Assembly (NCBI RefSeq): GCF_030378165.1
Contig: NZ_CP119766.1
Coordinates: 4,092,001-4,156,000 of the forward strand
Source of the DNA: Flavobacterium panacagri
Lineage (GTDB): Bacteria > Bacteroidota > Bacteroidia > Flavobacteriales > Flavobacteriaceae
Direction of reading: 5' to 3'
DNA: 64,000 nucleotides
This document shows positions 1 to 8,095 of the stretch, piece by piece. The notes under the pieces are model-generated. The model saw nothing but the letters and a program-made list of their open reading frames with translations. It had not been told where the DNA came from and ran no database searches. A program made the translations under genes and the position numbers. Each line of letters opens with the position of its first letter. Within the stretch, counting starts at the first letter, position 1.

Positions 1-1
1 C

Positions 2-817
2 AGTTTCGTTCAGGTTATTATGATTGTGCTCTGGATTTTTGGAGTTGCGATGATTATTTCGACTTTATTCGGAATCAAAAAAGGTGAATTATTAACCATT
101 CTTGGAACGCTTTCAGCTATTATCATCTTGATTTTTAGGGATACTATTTTAGGATTTGTTTCGAGTGTCCAGGTTGCCATAAACGATATGGTTCGTATTG
201 GAGACTGGATTACAATGGATAAGTTTGGTGCCGATGGAGATGTTATCGAAATCAATTTGACAACAGTAAAAGTTCGAAATTTTGATAATACCATTACCAC
301 TATTCCAACTTACGCTTTAAGTTCAGATTCTTTTCAGAATTGGCGTGGCATGCAAAAATCTGATGGGAGACGTATTAAAAGACATGTCTTAATCAAAAGC
401 AGTACCATTCGTTTTTTAAATGACGAAGATTTACAGCAATTAAGAAAAGTCCAGTTGATTACATCTTATATTGACAGCCGACAAACTGAAATTGATCGAT
501 ACAATGATTTGAGAGGTGTTGATAAAACGCTTTCGCTGAATGGACGAAATATGACCAATTTAGGTTTGTTTCGAAAATATATCATGCAGTATTTAGTCAA
601 TCATCCGGGATTGAACAAAGACATGCATATCATGTGCAGGCAATTGCAGTCTACAGCGCACGGAGTTCCGTTAGAAATTTATGTTTTCTCAAGTGATAAA
701 CGGTGGGCAAACTACGAATATATCATGGCGGATATTTTCGATCACGTAATGGCTTCTGTAAAATATTTTGATTTGGAAATATTTGAACTTCCTTCTACAA
801 TAGGGAAATTTGAATAG
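2..817 (+). CDS. MscS-family mechanosensitive channel, 5' end cut by window
   Basis: Gated membrane pore that releases solutes under membrane tension, in the inner membrane. The frame is open from base 2 through the first visible ATG at base 20, so the gene starts upstream of the window. The visible part begins in a transmembrane helix, followed by a second hydrophobic helix (LLTILGTLSAIIILIF) and the pore-lining and beta-domain block around VAINDMVRIGDWI typical of MscS. The long soluble C-terminus (last ~150 residues, with TIPTYALSSDSFQNWRGM) resembles the YbdG/mini-conductance branch more than canonical MscS. No membrane segment is visible after the first 50 residues. Downstream is a long palindrome rather than a T-rich terminator. 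Confidence 0.88.
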   Translation, partial: SFVQVIMIVLWIFGVAMIISTLFGIKKGELLTILGTLSAIIILIFRDTILGFVSSVQVAINDMVRIGDWITMDKFGADGDVIEINLTTVKVRNFDNTITTIPTYALSSDSFQNWRGMQKSDGRRIKRHVLIKSSTIRFLNDEDLQQLRKVQLITSYIDSRQTEIDRYNDLRGVDKTLSLNGRNMTNLGLFRKYIMQYLVNHPGLNKDMHIMCRQLQSTAHGVPLEIYVFSSDKRWANYEYIMADIFDHVMASVKYFDLEIFELPSTIGKFE

Positions 818-827
818 GTTCTTTTAA

Positions 828-948
828 TTTAACCGCAAAGAACGCAAGTTTTTTATATACTGAACTTGAAAAAAACGTAAAGTTCGCAAAGCTTTGTGTA
901 AAAAACTTTGCGAACCTTGCGTAAATCTTTGCGTTCTTCGCGGTTAAA
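828..948. repeat. Long nested intergenic palindrome (CGCAAAG type)
   Basis: Outer arms TTTAACCGCAAAGAACGCAA (828-847) and its near-perfect complement ending at 948 enclose a second pair: AGTTCGCAAAG with complement CTTTGCGAAC near the centre. The whole intergenic space between the channel gene and the following minus-strand gene is this structure. It can fold on either strand and may also serve as the bidirectional end of two convergent genes. Elements rich in CGCAAAG/CTTTGCG are, as far as I know, common between genes in Flavobacterium; copy number here would need a genome search. Confidence 0.8.
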
Positions 949-963
949 CTTTTAAATCTGAGA

Positions 964-1380
964 CTACTCAGTCACTTCTTCAAAAACAAATTCGGCATTA
1001 TTATATTCAATTGGAACTCCTGGAACAAAGCACGGAAGATTAAAATAAGTGCCTATTACTCCTTTTCCTAAAAAGAGTTTGTTGTCTTTCTTTAAAAGAG
1101 CAAGAGGAACTCTTTTCCAGCTGCCACCGAAAGAAATATAATGATAATCACCGCGAAGGGTGTCGCCTCTTAAATCGCCTCTAACATCTCCAGAATCTTT
1201 TCCAAATCCATAATGAAAGATTTCGTATCGACCGTAAAAACGTTTGTTGTTGATATGTATATCCAAAACGGCTGTATCTTTATTGTTTACAGCACGATAG
1301 AATTTATGATTGTATTTTTCTTTATTTTCTTTCGAATTACAAGAAACTATTAATAGACAGAGAAATAGAGCTAATCGCAT
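964..1380 (-). CDS. Small putative lipoprotein, function unknown
   Basis: 138 residues. The N-terminus is a short hydrophobic signal ending in a lipobox (LIVSC, Cys about residue 14), so the mature protein is probably lipid-anchored in the envelope. The body contains YGRYEIFHYGFGKDSGDV and GDLRGDTLRGDYHY, a Gly/Asp/Tyr-rich beta-type pattern of the kind seen in small Bacteroidota lipoproteins that measure or hold a strand barrel; I do not recognise a named family. It is monocistronic, facing the channel gene across the 828-948 palindrome, and diverges from the gene at 1463. Confidence 0.7.
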   Translation of the reverse strand: MRLALFLCLLIVSCNSKENKEKYNHKFYRAVNNKDTAVLDIHINNKRFYGRYEIFHYGFGKDSGDVRGDLRGDTLRGDYHYISFGGSWKRVPLALLKKDNKLFLGKGVIGTYFNLPCFVPGVPIEYNNAEFVFEEVTE

Positions 1381-1462
1381 ATTTTATTTTTATAAAAAAA
1401 CAAAAATAGGTTTTACCATGGGATTATTTCTTTAACTTTAAGAAAAACTTTAAACAAATACC

Positions 1463-1870
1463 ATGGAAGATAGAGACACTTTTTTAAAAGAATTCAGAGG
1501 CGAAACTTTAGGAACCGTAAGTGCTCAATCTTCTGCAGATGAGATCTTTCAAAATCAGACGATAAGGCCTATTTTAAAATTGCAGAATGATTTATTTATA
1601 GCCGTTTTTATTAATTACGTAAACAAAAATAAACCTGATTTTTATTCGTATTCGGTCGAAAAGAAATTGCAGACAATTGAAAATTCTATTCAAAAAGATA
1701 TCAAATTCAGAAATTCATTAAAAGGAATCGTTATGGCGCTCTTTACAGTTGATGAATACAATACCTATATTCAGAATTCTTCTGACTTAAATAAGCGAAT
1801 GATGAATTTACTAATTGACCGATTGAAAAATCAGGTGCAGTTGTTTGAAGTGGAATCGGATTCGAAGTAA
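1463..1870 (+). CDS. Conserved hypothetical protein, mostly helical
   Basis: 135 residues, cytoplasmic, no signal peptide or membrane segment. The sequence looks all-helical with a conserved-looking core (RPILKLQNDLFIAVFINYV and LNKRMMNLLIDRLKNQVQLF). I recall similar Flavobacterium proteins carrying the label glyoxalase in databases, but I see none of the beta-alpha-beta-beta-beta repeats or metal ligands of that fold and would not transfer the name. The gap to the next gene is 20 bp, so it may share a transcript with the ankyrin lipoprotein and the Crp/Fnr regulator downstream. Confidence 0.7.
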   Translation: MEDRDTFLKEFRGETLGTVSAQSSADEIFQNQTIRPILKLQNDLFIAVFINYVNKNKPDFYSYSVEKKLQTIENSIQKDIKFRNSLKGIVMALFTVDEYNTYIQNSSDLNKRMMNLLIDRLKNQVQLFEVESDSK

Positions 1871-1890
1871 AATCTTAAGTCGAGAAAGTA

Positions 1891-2460
1891 ATGAATAAAA
1901 TTTTATACTTTTTCTTTCTAATTTTTATTATCTCCTGCAACATAAAGGATAAGGAAAGATGGGATGATGAAAAAGAATATTGGTCTCCGCTTATGGAGGC
2001 TATTTATAACAACGATAGTGAAGAATTTACGGAATTAATAAATCAAAATGTCGATGTGAATTTTATAGCTAATGGTAAAAATACCCGTTGGGCTTTAAGC
2101 GCATTAGATGTTGCTTTGTTTATGAATAATGATATTGCGGTAGAAAAACTGTTGAATACCGATAAAATAAAAAATTTAAATAATTATATGATTCTGGCGG
2201 CCAGTCAAAATAATGCTAGAAACGTGCAATTATTGATTAATCATGGTGCAGATCCAAATAAATCATTAGAAAATGGATATAGTGCTTTAATGAGCGCGTC
2301 AAGCTTTGGTTCGATCGAAGTTGTAGAATGTCTTTTGAAAAATGATGCAAATCCGAATCTTAATAGAGGAATTGATAATATGACTGCTATAAAATATGCA
2401 GAAATGAATGGTGATGCAGCAAAAGTGAAATTACTCATAAAATATGGAGCTAAAAAATAA
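1891..2460 (+). CDS. Ankyrin-repeat lipoprotein
   Basis: 189 residues. A lipobox (FIISC, Cys16) follows a very hydrophobic signal, which places the protein on the periplasmic side of the envelope. The rest is about five ankyrin repeats (roughly residues 30-188), recognisable by SPLMEAIYNND, SALDVALFMNND, LLINHGADPN, SALMSASSFGS and LLIKYGA. Ankyrin domains bind other proteins; the partner is unknown. The stop lies only 5 bp before the Crp/Fnr gene, suggesting co-transcription, although a functional link is not obvious. Confidence 0.82.
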   Translation: MNKILYFFFLIFIISCNIKDKERWDDEKEYWSPLMEAIYNNDSEEFTELINQNVDVNFIANGKNTRWALSALDVALFMNNDIAVEKLLNTDKIKNLNNYMILAASQNNARNVQLLINHGADPNKSLENGYSALMSASSFGSIEVVECLLKNDANPNLNRGIDNMTAIKYAEMNGDAAKVKLLIKYGAKK

Positions 2461-2465
2461 TCAAA

Positions 2466-3041
2466 ATGTTCAGTCAATTCAGAGATAAATTCGCTTTATC
2501 AGAAGAAAAATGGAACGAGTACATCAGTTATTTCAACCGTCTTGAAGTTCCTGCGAAAACAACGCTTCTAGAAGAAGGAGAAATTTCTAAAAAACTTTTT
2601 GTCATTGAAAAAGGCTGTATTCGGGTTTGGTTTAATCATAACGGAAAAGACTTAACTTCTCAATTCTTTTTTGAAAATCAAAGTGTGGCTTCGATTGAAA
2701 GTTTTATGAAGAAATTTCCAAGTCCTGTTTTTGTGGAAACAATTGAATCATCTATTTTATGGTGGATTCATAAAAACGATGTGGATACAATCATAGAAGA
2801 AATCAAAGAAATTCCAGAACTAAGAGACCGATTAATCGATATGCTTTTTCAAAGAACATTTGATTACATGAAACACTTTTTTTCTTTCATAAAAGATTCT
2901 CCTGCCCAACGTTATCTAAGTTTAATTGAAGAAAAACCTCAGATTGTTCAAAGAGTTCCGCAGCATTATATTGCTTCTTATTTGGGTGTGAGTACTGTAC
3001 ATTTAAGCAGAATAAAAAGTAAACTCCTGAACGAAAAATAA
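2466..3041 (+). CDS. Crp/Fnr-family transcription regulator
   Basis: 191 residues. An N-terminal cyclic-nucleotide-binding-type barrel (about 20-120, LLEEGEISKKLFVIEKGCIRV cut here to its start and end) is followed by a C-terminal helix-turn-helix (about 150-185, IASYLGVSTVHLSRIKSK). The arginine-containing phosphate-binding cassette of true cAMP receptors is not evident, so the ligand may differ. The gene sits directly upstream of an oxidoreductase gene whose promoter carries a 16-bp palindrome (3055-3070), the likely operator. No comparable palindrome is visible upstream of this regulator, so autoregulation is not supported at this locus. Confidence 0.88.
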   Translation: MFSQFRDKFALSEEKWNEYISYFNRLEVPAKTTLLEEGEISKKLFVIEKGCIRVWFNHNGKDLTSQFFFENQSVASIESFMKKFPSPVFVETIESSILWWIHKNDVDTIIEEIKEIPELRDRLIDMLFQRTFDYMKHFFSFIKDSPAQRYLSLIEEKPQIVQRVPQHYIASYLGVSTVHLSRIKSKLLNEK

Positions 3042-3054
3042 CTCGATTTTATTT

Positions 3055-3070
3055 GATAACAAATGTTATC
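3055..3070. promoter_or_regulatory. Candidate Crp/Fnr operator upstream of the MDR oxidoreductase gene
   Basis: GATAACAAATGTTATC is a perfect 7-2-7 inverted repeat. A -7-like box TAATTTTG lies at 3092-3099 with no good -33 element. The operator centre is 36.5 bp upstream of the last base of that box, roughly -41 from the expected start of transcription, the position used by class II activators. The SDR promoter at 23.1 kb shows the same spacing. Confidence 0.6.
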
Positions 3071-3119
3071 GTCTAGCTATAAACGGCTGTCTAATTTTGC
3101 TTCATAAAATTTAATAATT

Positions 3120-4091
3120 ATGAAAGCAGTAGTAGTTTATAGAAAAGGCGAATCGCCAAAATATGCAGAATTTGAAGTGCCAATTCCATCAAATGAAAAT
3201 GAAGTTTTAGTTTCGGTAAAAGCCGTAGCGATTACTAATTTGGACAAAGGAATTGCCAGTGGCAATCATTATTCTTCTGAAAAAGATAACCAAAAAGGAT
3301 TTATAGTTGGCAGTGACGGAGTTGGTGTTTTAGAAAACGGAACAAAAGTCTATGCACGTGGTATTTCCGGAACAATAGCCGAAAAAGCTTTGGTTGAGAA
3401 AAACAGAATGGTTGTTTTGCCAACTGAAATAGATGATGCAATAGCCGCGGCGATACCCAATGCAGTTGCAGGTTCTGCAATGGCACTTCGTTTTAGAGCT
3501 GGAATAAAACCAAGAGAAACTGTTTTGATAAATGGTGCAACGGGGTTCACAGGACAAATGGCGATTCAGATCGCAAAACATTATGGAGCCAAAAAAGTAA
3601 TTGTGACAGGAAGAAACGAGAAAGTTTTTGAAAATCTTAAAGAATTAGGTGCTGATGTAACTATTTCATTAAAACAAGATGATGCTTCATTTATTTCTGA
3701 GTTGAAAGAAATTCATCAAGAAACGCCAATCGATATTGTGATTGATTATTTGTGGGGACATGCAGCTGAACTTATTTTTTCAGTTTTAAAAGGAAATGGA
3801 AAATTCACGAATAAAACCAGATATGTTTCTGTTGGCTCAATGTCTGGCGATATCATTCAATTATCGGCACAAACTCTTAGAAGTGTTGATTTACAGCTTT
3901 CAGGATCTGGTTTAGGAAGCTGGAAAAGAGATGAAGTGAAACTCTTATTTTTAGAAATACTTCCTGAAATGTTTCTTTTAGCTTCGCGAAATAAATTAAA
4001 AGTAAATATTGAAAAAGTAAATCTAATCGATATCGAAGAAAAGTGGAATGCAGAAGTTCTTGATGGAAAACGATTAGTTGTTATGATATAA
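3120..4091 (+). CDS. Medium-chain dehydrogenase/reductase, zinc-independent quinone-oxidoreductase type
   Basis: 323 residues, cytoplasmic. Probably an NAD(P)H-dependent reductase of quinones or reactive enones. The GroES-like N-terminal part (to about 125) lacks the Cys/His zinc ligands of alcohol dehydrogenases. The Rossmann nucleotide-binding motif is NGATGFTGQMAIQIA (138-152), and IVTGRN further on suggests room for the 2'-phosphate of NADPH. The gene has its own promoter region with a candidate activator site (3055-3070) next to a Crp/Fnr gene. This layout suggests a stress-inducible enzyme controlled by its neighbour; the substrate cannot be read from sequence. Confidence 0.85.
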   Translation: MKAVVVYRKGESPKYAEFEVPIPSNENEVLVSVKAVAITNLDKGIASGNHYSSEKDNQKGFIVGSDGVGVLENGTKVYARGISGTIAEKALVEKNRMVVLPTEIDDAIAAAIPNAVAGSAMALRFRAGIKPRETVLINGATGFTGQMAIQIAKHYGAKKVIVTGRNEKVFENLKELGADVTISLKQDDASFISELKEIHQETPIDIVIDYLWGHAAELIFSVLKGNGKFTNKTRYVSVGSMSGDIIQLSAQTLRSVDLQLSGSGLGSWKRDEVKLLFLEILPEMFLLASRNKLKVNIEKVNLIDIEEKWNAEVLDGKRLVVMI

Positions 4092-4093
4092 AT

Positions 4094-4133
4094 AAAAAGA
4101 GGGGTTAACTTTTGAAAGCTAAACCCTCTTTTT
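4094..4133. terminator. Bidirectional terminator between convergent genes
   Basis: AAAAAGAGGGGTT and its complement AACCCTCTTTTT form a stem flanked by A and T runs, placed between the MDR gene (+) and the DUF885 gene (-). Confidence 0.8.
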
Positions 4134-4149
4134 GGAAAAATTAAAAAAC

Positions 4150-5892
4150 TTATTCTTCAGAAAGCATTAATTCTTTAATGTATTTTACTGGAGCGCTTCC
4201 AAAACTTAGGAATTTCTCGTGGAATTTTTTCAAGTTGAACTTGTCTCCTTCTTTTTTCTTAAGTTCTTCTCTTAGATTATAAATTTCTGTATAACCTGTA
4301 AAATAAGAGCATAATTGAACTTGGGATAGAGTAACACGTTTCCATTTTCCATCTGCTTCCGCTTGCTGTTGAAAAGCTTCTTTAGTAAGAAGTTTAATCG
4401 CATCTTCTTTAGACATGTTTTGAGTGTGTACGCTAATATCTAAGATCGTGTTACAAGTTGTTCTTAAGTTCCATTTGTAATACATCAACCACATTTCATC
4501 AGAGTTCTTATAACCGCTTTCCAGCATCATTTTTTCAGCATAAACTGCCCAGCCTTCGATCATGGCTCCGTTTCCTAAAATAGATTTTATAATACTTGGC
4601 GATTGATTACTGTAAACCAATTGTGTGTAATGCCCTGGTATTGCTTCGTGAATATTTAAGATTTGCAAAATATAATCGTTGTATTCTCTCAAATAACTTT
4701 CTGCATTTTGCTTTGTCCATCCAGCCATACTTCCAACATTGTAATACGTATTAGCATTTTTATCATACGGACCGGGAGCAGAAATTGAAGCTCCTGCAAC
4801 TCCTGCCATATATGCTGGTTCTTTGCGTACTACCAATGGTTTTGAAGGATCAATGTATAATAAATCTTTTGCTTTTACATAAGCCGTTAACTCCGGAATT
4901 TGTTTTTCAATTTCAGATTGGAATTTTTCTGGTGTGGTGTGTTTTAAAGAAATTTCATCAATTACTTGTTTGATTAATTCCAGTTTATCAGTTGGTTTTA
5001 CAGCATTTCCTTTGTATTTGGTCCAAAGTTTATCTGCTAAAACAAACATTTTTTCATGAAGATCTTTCTTATGATCTATGGCAATTTTATAGATTTCATC
5101 TACAGAATAACCTGATTGAATGTCGCAGTCAAATTTTTTGGCATATAATTCAGTTCCTAATCTAAAAGAGCGAGGTGTTTTATTTGGCAGTTTCTTTAAC
5201 CATTCTGCGTAATCGGTAATTGCTTTTACAGAAACAGTGGCTTTCTCCAAAATTTCTTTCTTTTCTGTCTCGGACAATTTACTTTTCTCTAAAGCCTTTT
5301 TAAGATCATCCTGAAAAACTGAAGATCCCCCAATATTTTGTGCAATAGCAAGTTCTGTATGTTCTACAGTAGGATTTTTAATATTTTTCTTGGCAGCTTC
5401 ATAGTAAGCAGGAATTTCATTCATTTTCGTATTGAAGGCTCTTAAACGAATTTCCAGACTATCGTAATTTCCATTCAAAATTTCAGCAAAAGAACCGCAA
5501 ACATTATATTCTGATGGATTCCATTCAGACGATTTTAATTCTTTAATACTAAAAATAATACCATCTAATTGGTTCTTAATCATATGAAAATCTGTCTTAT
5601 TGTTGTTAGAAAGATTATCGATGTTATAAGATTTTAAAGAATCTAATTGGGCTTTTGCAAAATCCAATTGTTTTTGATCTTCTTTTGCATCAGGAATAAT
5701 TAAAATACTGTCATACTTATGAAATCCAACGCCTGAAGCCCAGCCTGGATAAATTTTCCATAAGGAAGAAACAAAATAATCTTTGTAACTGTCAAATTTT
5801 TTATTTAAATCTTTGTCCTCAGCAGATTTTGCATTTTTTGCACAAGAGGCTAAAAGCAAAACGGTAAAGAAGGACACGCAAATTTTTTTCAT
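4150..5892 (-). CDS. DUF885 family lipoprotein, putative metal-dependent hydrolase
   Basis: 580 residues, the usual length for DUF885. The N-terminus is a lipoprotein signal (VLLLASC, Cys17). The family signature HEAIPGH is at about 415-421, within helix ILNIHEAIPGHYTQLVY, resembling the HExxH zinc site of peptidases; a downstream GAMIEGWAVYAEKM supplies a probable further acidic ligand. The family is generally regarded as peptidase-like but biochemical roles are poorly known. It is likely periplasmic and membrane-anchored. The adjacent E1 dehydrogenase gene is upstream on the same strand with a 37-bp gap, but I infer no functional connection. Confidence 0.85.
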   Translation of the reverse strand: MKKICVSFFTVLLLASCAKNAKSAEDKDLNKKFDSYKDYFVSSLWKIYPGWASGVGFHKYDSILIIPDAKEDQKQLDFAKAQLDSLKSYNIDNLSNNNKTDFHMIKNQLDGIIFSIKELKSSEWNPSEYNVCGSFAEILNGNYDSLEIRLRAFNTKMNEIPAYYEAAKKNIKNPTVEHTELAIAQNIGGSSVFQDDLKKALEKSKLSETEKKEILEKATVSVKAITDYAEWLKKLPNKTPRSFRLGTELYAKKFDCDIQSGYSVDEIYKIAIDHKKDLHEKMFVLADKLWTKYKGNAVKPTDKLELIKQVIDEISLKHTTPEKFQSEIEKQIPELTAYVKAKDLLYIDPSKPLVVRKEPAYMAGVAGASISAPGPYDKNANTYYNVGSMAGWTKQNAESYLREYNDYILQILNIHEAIPGHYTQLVYSNQSPSIIKSILGNGAMIEGWAVYAEKMMLESGYKNSDEMWLMYYKWNLRTTCNTILDISVHTQNMSKEDAIKLLTKEAFQQQAEADGKWKRVTLSQVQLCSYFTGYTEIYNLREELKKKEGDKFNLKKFHEKFLSFGSAPVKYIKELMLSEE

Positions 5893-5929
5893 ATCTAAAG
5901 GTTTAATTAGTGTTTTATAGAGGAAAGAA

Positions 5930-7906
5930 TTAATAATCTAATAATTCTTTTAAAGTTGTTTCGAATCTATTTCTTGGCAGAAACTGATCTTCTAAAGCTT
6001 TTGTAAATGGAATTGGCGAATCTAAACTCGCTACTCTTTTTATAGGAGCATCAAGGTATTCAAAACAGTTTTCCATAATCAATGCCGAAATATCACTTGC
6101 AATTCCGCCAAAAAGAGTGTCTTCTTGATAGATTATAGCTTTTCCAGTCTTTTTTACTGAAGCAAAAATGGTTTCGACATCTAATGGTTGTAAAGTTCTT
6201 AAATCGATTAAATCCGCATCAATCTCTGGATTATTTGCTAACGTTTCTAAAGCCCAGTGAACTGGAGCTCCAAAAGTTATAATGGTGACCGCATTTCCTT
6301 CTTTTATCAAAGCAGCTTTGCCAAAAGGAATCGTATAATAATCTTTTGGGACTTCTTGATAAATACTGCGATACAATAATTTATGTTCGAAAAATAATAC
6401 CGGATTCGGATCATTTATCGAAGTGTTTAAAAGTCCTTTAGCATCATAGGGAAAAGCTGGATAAACTACTTTTAAACCTGGTGTTTTAGTAAACCAAGCT
6501 TCGTTGGTCTGTGAATGAAATGGTCCGGCTTGAGTGCCACCTCCGCAAGGCATACGAACAACAACATCTGCTTTTTCGCCCCAGCGATAATGTGATTTTG
6601 CTAATAAATTTACGATCGGATTAAATCCTGTAGATACAAAATCTGCAAATTGCATTTCTACGATTGCTTTATAATTATTTATAGATAATCCCATTGCTGC
6701 AGAAACAACAGCGCTTTCACAGATTGGTGTATTTCGTATTCTATCTTTTCCAAAAACGTCAACAAAATTATCTGTGATTTTAAAAGCTCCACCATATTCC
6801 GCAATATCCTGCCCCATAATGACAAGGTTTTTATGACGCCACATAGACTGTTCTAAACTATTTCGGATAGCATCTATAAAACGAATATTTTCAGATTCAG
6901 GATTAGGACTATATTCCTCATATTGAAACTCTTTATAAACATCATCTAATTCTCCGCTGTAAGTTGGCTCAATTTCGGGTTCTGCATTTGCCTTTGTCCA
7001 GTTTTCATCGATTTCCTGTTTGATTTCAGCATGAAATTGATCATCAAGTTCTGTTGTAAGTACGCCGATTTCTATTAGATATTTTCTGTAATTACTAACA
7101 GGATCTTTCTGCTCCCATTGATTCATTAGTTCTTGAGGAACGTATTTTGTACCACTCGCCTCTTCGTGTCCGCGCATTCTGAAAGTTTTAAATTCCAATA
7201 AAATCGGTCGCGGATTCTCCTGCATTTCTTGCTTTAGTTGAGACAGTTTATTGTAAATTTCAACGATATTATTTCCATCTATAATCCAGCTTTCTATTCC
7301 GTAACCAATTCCTTTATCTGCAAGATTTTCACAGGCATATTGTTCATTTGTTGGTGTTGAAAGTCCATAGCCGTTATTTTCGACAATAAACATCACAGGA
7401 AGTCTCCAGACCGCTGCGATATTTAATGCTTCATGAAAATCGCCTTCACTTGTTGCTCCTTCTCCTGTAAAAACAGCTGTAATTTTTTTGTTGTCTTGGA
7501 GTTTATTGGCTAATGCGATCCCATCAGCAATTCCTAGCTGTGGCCCCAAATGCGAAATCATTCCAATAATGTTGTATTCCTGAGTTCCAAAGTGAAAACT
7601 TCTGTCACGGCCTTTTGTAAAACCGTTTGCTTTTCCCTGCCATTGTAAAAACAAACGATGCAGCGGAATTTCTCGTGTTGTAAAAACACCTAGATTTCGG
7701 TGCATCGGAAGTATGTATTCGGATTTATCCAATACAGCCGTAACACCAACGGCAATTGCCTCCTGCCCGATCCCTGAAAACCATTTAGAAACTTTACCTT
7801 GACGAATCAAGATGAGCATCTTTTCTTCGATTAATCGAGGTTTTAATATTTTTTTATATAAATCTAATAATTGAAGGTCAGTAAGGTTTTGTCGGTAAAA
7901 AATCAT
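5930..7906 (-). CDS. Fused alpha/beta 2-oxoacid dehydrogenase E1 component
   Basis: Thiamine-diphosphate-dependent decarboxylase of branched-chain or related 2-oxoacids, working with a lipoyl E2 and an E3 that are not in this window. The N-terminal half is E1 alpha (KWFSGIGQEAIAVG; the ThDP/magnesium motif GEGATSEGDFHEALN ending in NNGYG). The C-terminal half is E1 beta (IMGQDIAEYGGAF, QFADFVSTGFNPIVN, and the transketolase C-terminal domain). An upstream in-frame ATG at 8002 would add 32 basic, hydrophobic residues. I prefer the ATG at 7906 (MIFYRQNLTDLQLL), where the family's helix begins, giving 658 residues. Alpha-beta fusion in one chain is usual in this phylum. Confidence 0.88.
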   Translation of the reverse strand: MIFYRQNLTDLQLLDLYKKILKPRLIEEKMLILIRQGKVSKWFSGIGQEAIAVGVTAVLDKSEYILPMHRNLGVFTTREIPLHRLFLQWQGKANGFTKGRDRSFHFGTQEYNIIGMISHLGPQLGIADGIALANKLQDNKKITAVFTGEGATSEGDFHEALNIAAVWRLPVMFIVENNGYGLSTPTNEQYACENLADKGIGYGIESWIIDGNNIVEIYNKLSQLKQEMQENPRPILLEFKTFRMRGHEEASGTKYVPQELMNQWEQKDPVSNYRKYLIEIGVLTTELDDQFHAEIKQEIDENWTKANAEPEIEPTYSGELDDVYKEFQYEEYSPNPESENIRFIDAIRNSLEQSMWRHKNLVIMGQDIAEYGGAFKITDNFVDVFGKDRIRNTPICESAVVSAAMGLSINNYKAIVEMQFADFVSTGFNPIVNLLAKSHYRWGEKADVVVRMPCGGGTQAGPFHSQTNEAWFTKTPGLKVVYPAFPYDAKGLLNTSINDPNPVLFFEHKLLYRSIYQEVPKDYYTIPFGKAALIKEGNAVTIITFGAPVHWALETLANNPEIDADLIDLRTLQPLDVETIFASVKKTGKAIIYQEDTLFGGIASDISALIMENCFEYLDAPIKRVASLDSPIPFTKALEDQFLPRNRFETTLKELLDY

Positions 7907-8036
7907 GTGGTTATTTTGTTTTTTTAGTGTTTCAAATATAACAATTTGCGCCAATTTTATTGGATTCTGAAATATTTTTTTAGTCAGAAACCTTCTTTTC
8001 ATAGCCGAGCTTAAGATTATTTTCTAAAATATTCTC

Positions 8037-8044
8037 TACCTTTG
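8037..8044 (+). promoter_or_regulatory. -7 promoter box for the 2OG oxygenase gene
   Basis: TACCTTTG matches the Bacteroidota -7 consensus TAnnTTTG and lies about 50 bp before the start codon at 8096. I cannot see a clear TTTG -33 element at the usual 19-21 bp spacing, so this is a moderate call. Confidence 0.4.
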
Positions 8045-8095
8045 TTTACGAAAGGTGCTTATGACACCTCTCTTTTAAAATAAAAAATGTAAAGT

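Noticed and set aside
10..300. Minus-strand frame inside the mechanosensitive channel gene
   Set aside because: Antisense of the conserved channel region; composition follows the sense gene.
7907..8002. N-terminal extension of the E1 dehydrogenase from the ATG at 8002
   Set aside because: Adds 32 basic residues outside the family's start; the ATG at 7906 gives the normal beginning.
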